Shown here piece by piece: positions 5,793 through 7,634 of a stretch of 7,634 nt of DNA. Where the stretch lies: NCBI GenBank assembly GCA_002480935.1, contig DLDC01000150.1:1-7634 (forward strand). The letters run 5' to 3'. A program made the position numbers and the translations under genes. How positions within the stretch are numbered: position 1 is the first letter of the stretch; every line of letters begins with the position of its first letter. The notes under the pieces were generated by a model. It searched no databases. It was not told the origin of the DNA and saw nothing but the letters and a program-made list of their open reading frames with translations. Source of the DNA: Prevotella sp. UBA7782. Its GTDB lineage: Bacteria > Bacteroidota > Bacteroidia > Bacteroidales > Bacteroidaceae.

Positions 5793-6407
5793 TTAGTGTT
5801 TCTTGCTTTTTTCTTCCTCACCTTTTTCTTGCTGGTGCTTTTTCTCTATAGGATCGTCCTTCTCTATCACCAGTATGTCGGGGTCGTCTATTATATGCAG
5901 TGCTTTTCTGAACACCTGCGCGCTGCCATTGGGCACCCTGAAGGTGTGCAGTTGCTCACAGCCTATAAAGCTGTTCTTACCCAAATGCTCGGGCACGCCC
6001 TCAAAAACAACTTCCTTCAGGCGGTCGCATTCTGAAAAGGCAAAGCCATAAACGCCCTTCACCGATGCGGGTATAACCACCTTGGCCAGGTTGTCGCATT
6101 CGGCAAAAGCCTCTTTGTCAATCTTCTCAACAGAAGCAGGGATGGTTATCTCTTTGAGCTTTTGATGCTGCATGAAAGCCATCTGACCTATCACCTTCAC
6201 CGTGTCGGGCACCGTAATGGCCTCATCATTGGCCACTACATATATAAGGATGGTCTTGTCGGCATTGAACACCATCTTGCCGTCGAACTCGAACTTGTCG
6301 GTGTTCAACTTCTGTAAAGCCAGGTTAACTACCAGATTTTCGTATTTTCTTGGCTTCTTTGACTGCTTCTTCAGAATCTCTAAAATTTCTTTCTTAGTCT
6401 CCTTCAT
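5793..6407 (-). CDS. Cytoplasmic BspA/TpLRR-type leucine-rich repeat protein
   Basis: This 204-residue protein has no signal peptide or membrane segment. A basic N-terminus (KKEILEILKKQSKKPRK, 5-21) is followed by a mixed segment and then 23-residue LRR_5 repeats spanning about 64-160. The clearest repeats begin ITIPASVEKIDKEAF (87), VVIPASVKGVYGFAF (110) and VVFEGVPEHLGKNSF (133), each continuing with xECDxL or a variant. The C-terminal tail (about 180-204) is dense in Lys and Glu. This repeat type usually mediates protein-protein contact, and most well-known members (BspA of Tannerella) are surface proteins; a cytoplasmic one is less typical. It is first in the operon with ppk1 and ppx, with only 20 bp to ppk1, suggesting a role linked to polyphosphate, for example as a partner or regulator. 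That role is inferred from position alone. Confidence 0.9.
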   Translation of the reverse strand: MKETKKEILEILKKQSKKPRKYENLVVNLALQKLNTDKFEFDGKMVFNADKTILIYVVANDEAITVPDTVKVIGQMAFMQHQKLKEITIPASVEKIDKEAFAECDNLAKVVIPASVKGVYGFAFSECDRLKEVVFEGVPEHLGKNSFIGCEQLHTFRVPNGSAQVFRKALHIIDDPDILVIEKDDPIEKKHQQEKGEEEKSKKH

Positions 6408-6512
6408 AATGCTTAGTTATTCCTTTGTTGGGTTCAATCAGATGATGTCACTTTACAAAATCCATGTACATACAATCTCAGACATCATTACCATAGTTGT
6501 TTAATCACAGTG

Positions 6513-6520
6513 CAAAGATA
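6513..6520 (-). promoter_or_regulatory. -7 promoter element of the LRR-ppk1-ppx operon
   Basis: On the minus strand TATCTTTG (6520 down to 6513), followed by C, matches TAnnTTTGC perfectly. The -33 region has no good TTTG. Transcription would start near 6507, giving a leader of about 100 nt before the LRR start codon at 6407. No strong hairpin or known riboswitch was recognised in that leader. Confidence 0.6.
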
Positions 6521-6589
6521 CACAGAATATACATGCAGTTGCCGTAAAAGAAATTAAGATTGTGTTACAAAACCGTTTCCAGTATATTA

Positions 6590-6608
6590 TGTAACATTAT
6601 TGTAACAT
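6590..6608 (+). promoter_or_regulatory. Candidate operator: TGTAACAT direct repeat with 11-bp period
   Basis: TGTAACAT occurs at 6590-6597 and again at 6601-6608, exactly 11 bp apart with an AT-only gap (TAT). It ends 7 bp before the porin -33 element. Another TGTTACA (6563-6569) lies further upstream in inverted orientation. The spacing is the one recognised by PhoB/PhoP-family response regulators, which bind tandem 11-bp half-sites. Assignment to a phosphate regulator is inference, based on this spacing and the gene neighbours. Confidence 0.45.
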
Positions 6609-6615
6609 CTGTGTC

Positions 6616-6646
6616 TTGATTTGGTAATATAAAAGTATCAACTTTG
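6616..6646 (+). promoter_or_regulatory. Promoter of the Porin_O_P gene
   Basis: CAACTTTG (6639-6646), followed by C, resembles the -7 element TAnnTTTGC with one mismatch in the TA. A TTG at 6616-6618 lies 20 nt upstream, as expected for -33. The predicted start near 6652 leaves a leader of about 20 nt before the ATG at 6672. The weak -7 match would fit a promoter needing an activator. Confidence 0.5.
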
Positions 6647-6671
6647 CAGCGCAATCATCCAAAAAGACAAA

Positions 6672-7634
6672 ATGAAGAAACGACTATCAATGGGGCTGGC
6701 CCTTGCTTGTTTTGCCCTCACAACGATGGCGCAGGAAGACAAAACCTTTACTGCGCCTAACTTACATGGCACACTGAGAGGCAAGTATGAGTATCAAACG
6801 CAAGAAAACAAAGGCCGCTTCGAGGTCAGGACAGCCCGCGTGAGCATCGACGGTTCGCTGACACAATATGTTGACTATAAGGCCGAAATAGACCTATGCG
6901 ACGAAGGACAGATAAAGATGCTCGATGCCTACACACGCATCAAGCCCTTTACGGGAATCATGTTCACCATAGGTCAGGAGCGCGTGCCCTTCACCATAGA
7001 TGCCCATCGCTCGCCCGACAAGCAATATTTTGCCAATCGCTCGTTCATAGCCAAGCAAGTGGGCAACGTGCGCGACGTGGGTGCCGAGGTGGCCTATCGC
7101 TTTCATGCCGGCATACCCATCAACATCAGAGCCGGCATCTTCAACGGTTCGGGACTCACCAATCAAAAAGACTTCTGGACCAACAACATCAACTACTCGG
7201 CCAAAGCAGAGTTTTTCATACCCGGAGGGTTCAACGTAACACTGTCGGCACAGAAGATAAAACCAGACAACGTAGGCATATATATGTATGATGCCGGAGC
7301 CTATTATCACCGCAAGGGCTGGCATATAGAGGGCGAATATCTGTATAAGACCTACGCCGACAATGCCTTCAATGACGTGCACGCCATAGACGCCTTCGCA
7401 AGCTACGACATTCCGCTGCGCAGCAAGATGTTACAGAAGGTGTCGCCCCTGCTGAGATACGACTTCATGACCGACCATAGCGACGGCAAGAGATACCTGG
7501 ACGGAAGTGCAGACAAGTCGGGCAGCCTCATCATAAACGACTATCAGCGTCATCGCCTGACAGGCGGTGTGACACTCAGCCTCAACAAGCCATTTATCTC
7601 AGACATCCGTATCAACTACGAAAAATATTTCTAT
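6672..7634 (+). CDS. Porin_O_P (phosphate-selective porin O/P) family outer-membrane protein, 3' end outside the window
   Basis: The first 321 codons are present and the frame is open to the window edge. A signal peptide (MKKR, hydrophobic core, cleavage near TMA-Q at 20/21) directs it out of the cytoplasm. The mature part reads as alternating amphipathic beta-strands rich in Tyr, Phe, Arg and Asp. Family landmarks are RTARVSIDGSL (53-63), IGQERVPFTID (100-110), YFANRS (119-124), NVRDVGAEV (132-140) and RAGIFNGSG (153-161). Such proteins form trimeric beta-barrel channels; OprO and OprP of Pseudomonas import polyphosphate and phosphate, but many Bacteroidetes members are of unknown specificity. 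It is divergent from the polyphosphate operon across 264 bp, which favours a phosphate link without proving it. The C-terminal strands and final Phe cannot be checked. Confidence 0.92.
   Translation, partial: MKKRLSMGLALACFALTTMAQEDKTFTAPNLHGTLRGKYEYQTQENKGRFEVRTARVSIDGSLTQYVDYKAEIDLCDEGQIKMLDAYTRIKPFTGIMFTIGQERVPFTIDAHRSPDKQYFANRSFIAKQVGNVRDVGAEVAYRFHAGIPINIRAGIFNGSGLTNQKDFWTNNINYSAKAEFFIPGGFNVTLSAQKIKPDNVGIYMYDAGAYYHRKGWHIEGEYLYKTYADNAFNDVHAIDAFASYDIPLRSKMLQKVSPLLRYDFMTDHSDGKRYLDGSADKSGSLIINDYQRHRLTGGVTLSLNKPFISDIRINYEKYFY

Noticed and set aside
6672..6713. Lipoprotein signal (Cys13) in the porin
   Set aside because: The residues before Cys13 do not fit a lipobox and the hydrophobic core continues past it to a normal TMA-Q cleavage site.

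Overview
The window looks like a chromosomal segment of a Prevotella-like member of the Bacteroidales. The evidence is the Bacteroidetes-type promoter element TAnnTTTGC in front of several genes, the lack of clear Shine-Dalgarno sequences, and the gene families present: a BspA/TpLRR-type leucine-rich repeat protein, a Porin_O_P outer-membrane channel, and a secreted retropepsin-like protease with a PDZ domain. No rRNA, tRNA, CRISPR array or transposase gene is visible.

Layout. Positions 1-1569 contain no convincing gene and are dense in repeats. In order they hold: a leftward promoter at the left edge serving a gene outside the window; a small hairpin (176-202); five tandem copies of a G-rich 66-bp unit (246-575); a pair of 115-bp inverted repeats, about 89% identical (598-712 and 1264-1378), enclosing about 550 bp with an 11-bp tandem repeat and a REP-like palindrome; and a degenerate 22-bp tandem repeat (about 1396-1481). 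A TACTTTTGC promoter then drives the secreted aspartic protease/PDZ gene (1570-2769).

A hairpin at 2784-2803 acts as a shared terminator between that gene and the convergent leftward operon: LRR protein (6407-5793), polyphosphate kinase ppk1 (5772-3718) and exopolyphosphatase ppx/gppA (3702-2794). Gaps inside the operon are only 20 and 15 bp. Divergent from it, across a 264-bp regulatory region, starts a Porin_O_P gene (6672 to the window end, incomplete).

How the genes work together. Ppk1 makes polyphosphate from ATP and Ppx hydrolyses it, so the operon encodes both sides of polyphosphate turnover. The divergent porin belongs to the family named after phosphate- and polyphosphate-selective channels, though many Bacteroidetes members may carry other substrates. 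Two TGTAACAT motifs exactly 11 bp apart lie just upstream of the porin promoter and resemble the spacing of PhoB/PhoP sites, so the locus may be a phosphate-homeostasis module. That link is inference. The less usual element is the cytoplasmic LRR protein with lysine-rich ends placed first in the polyphosphate operon.
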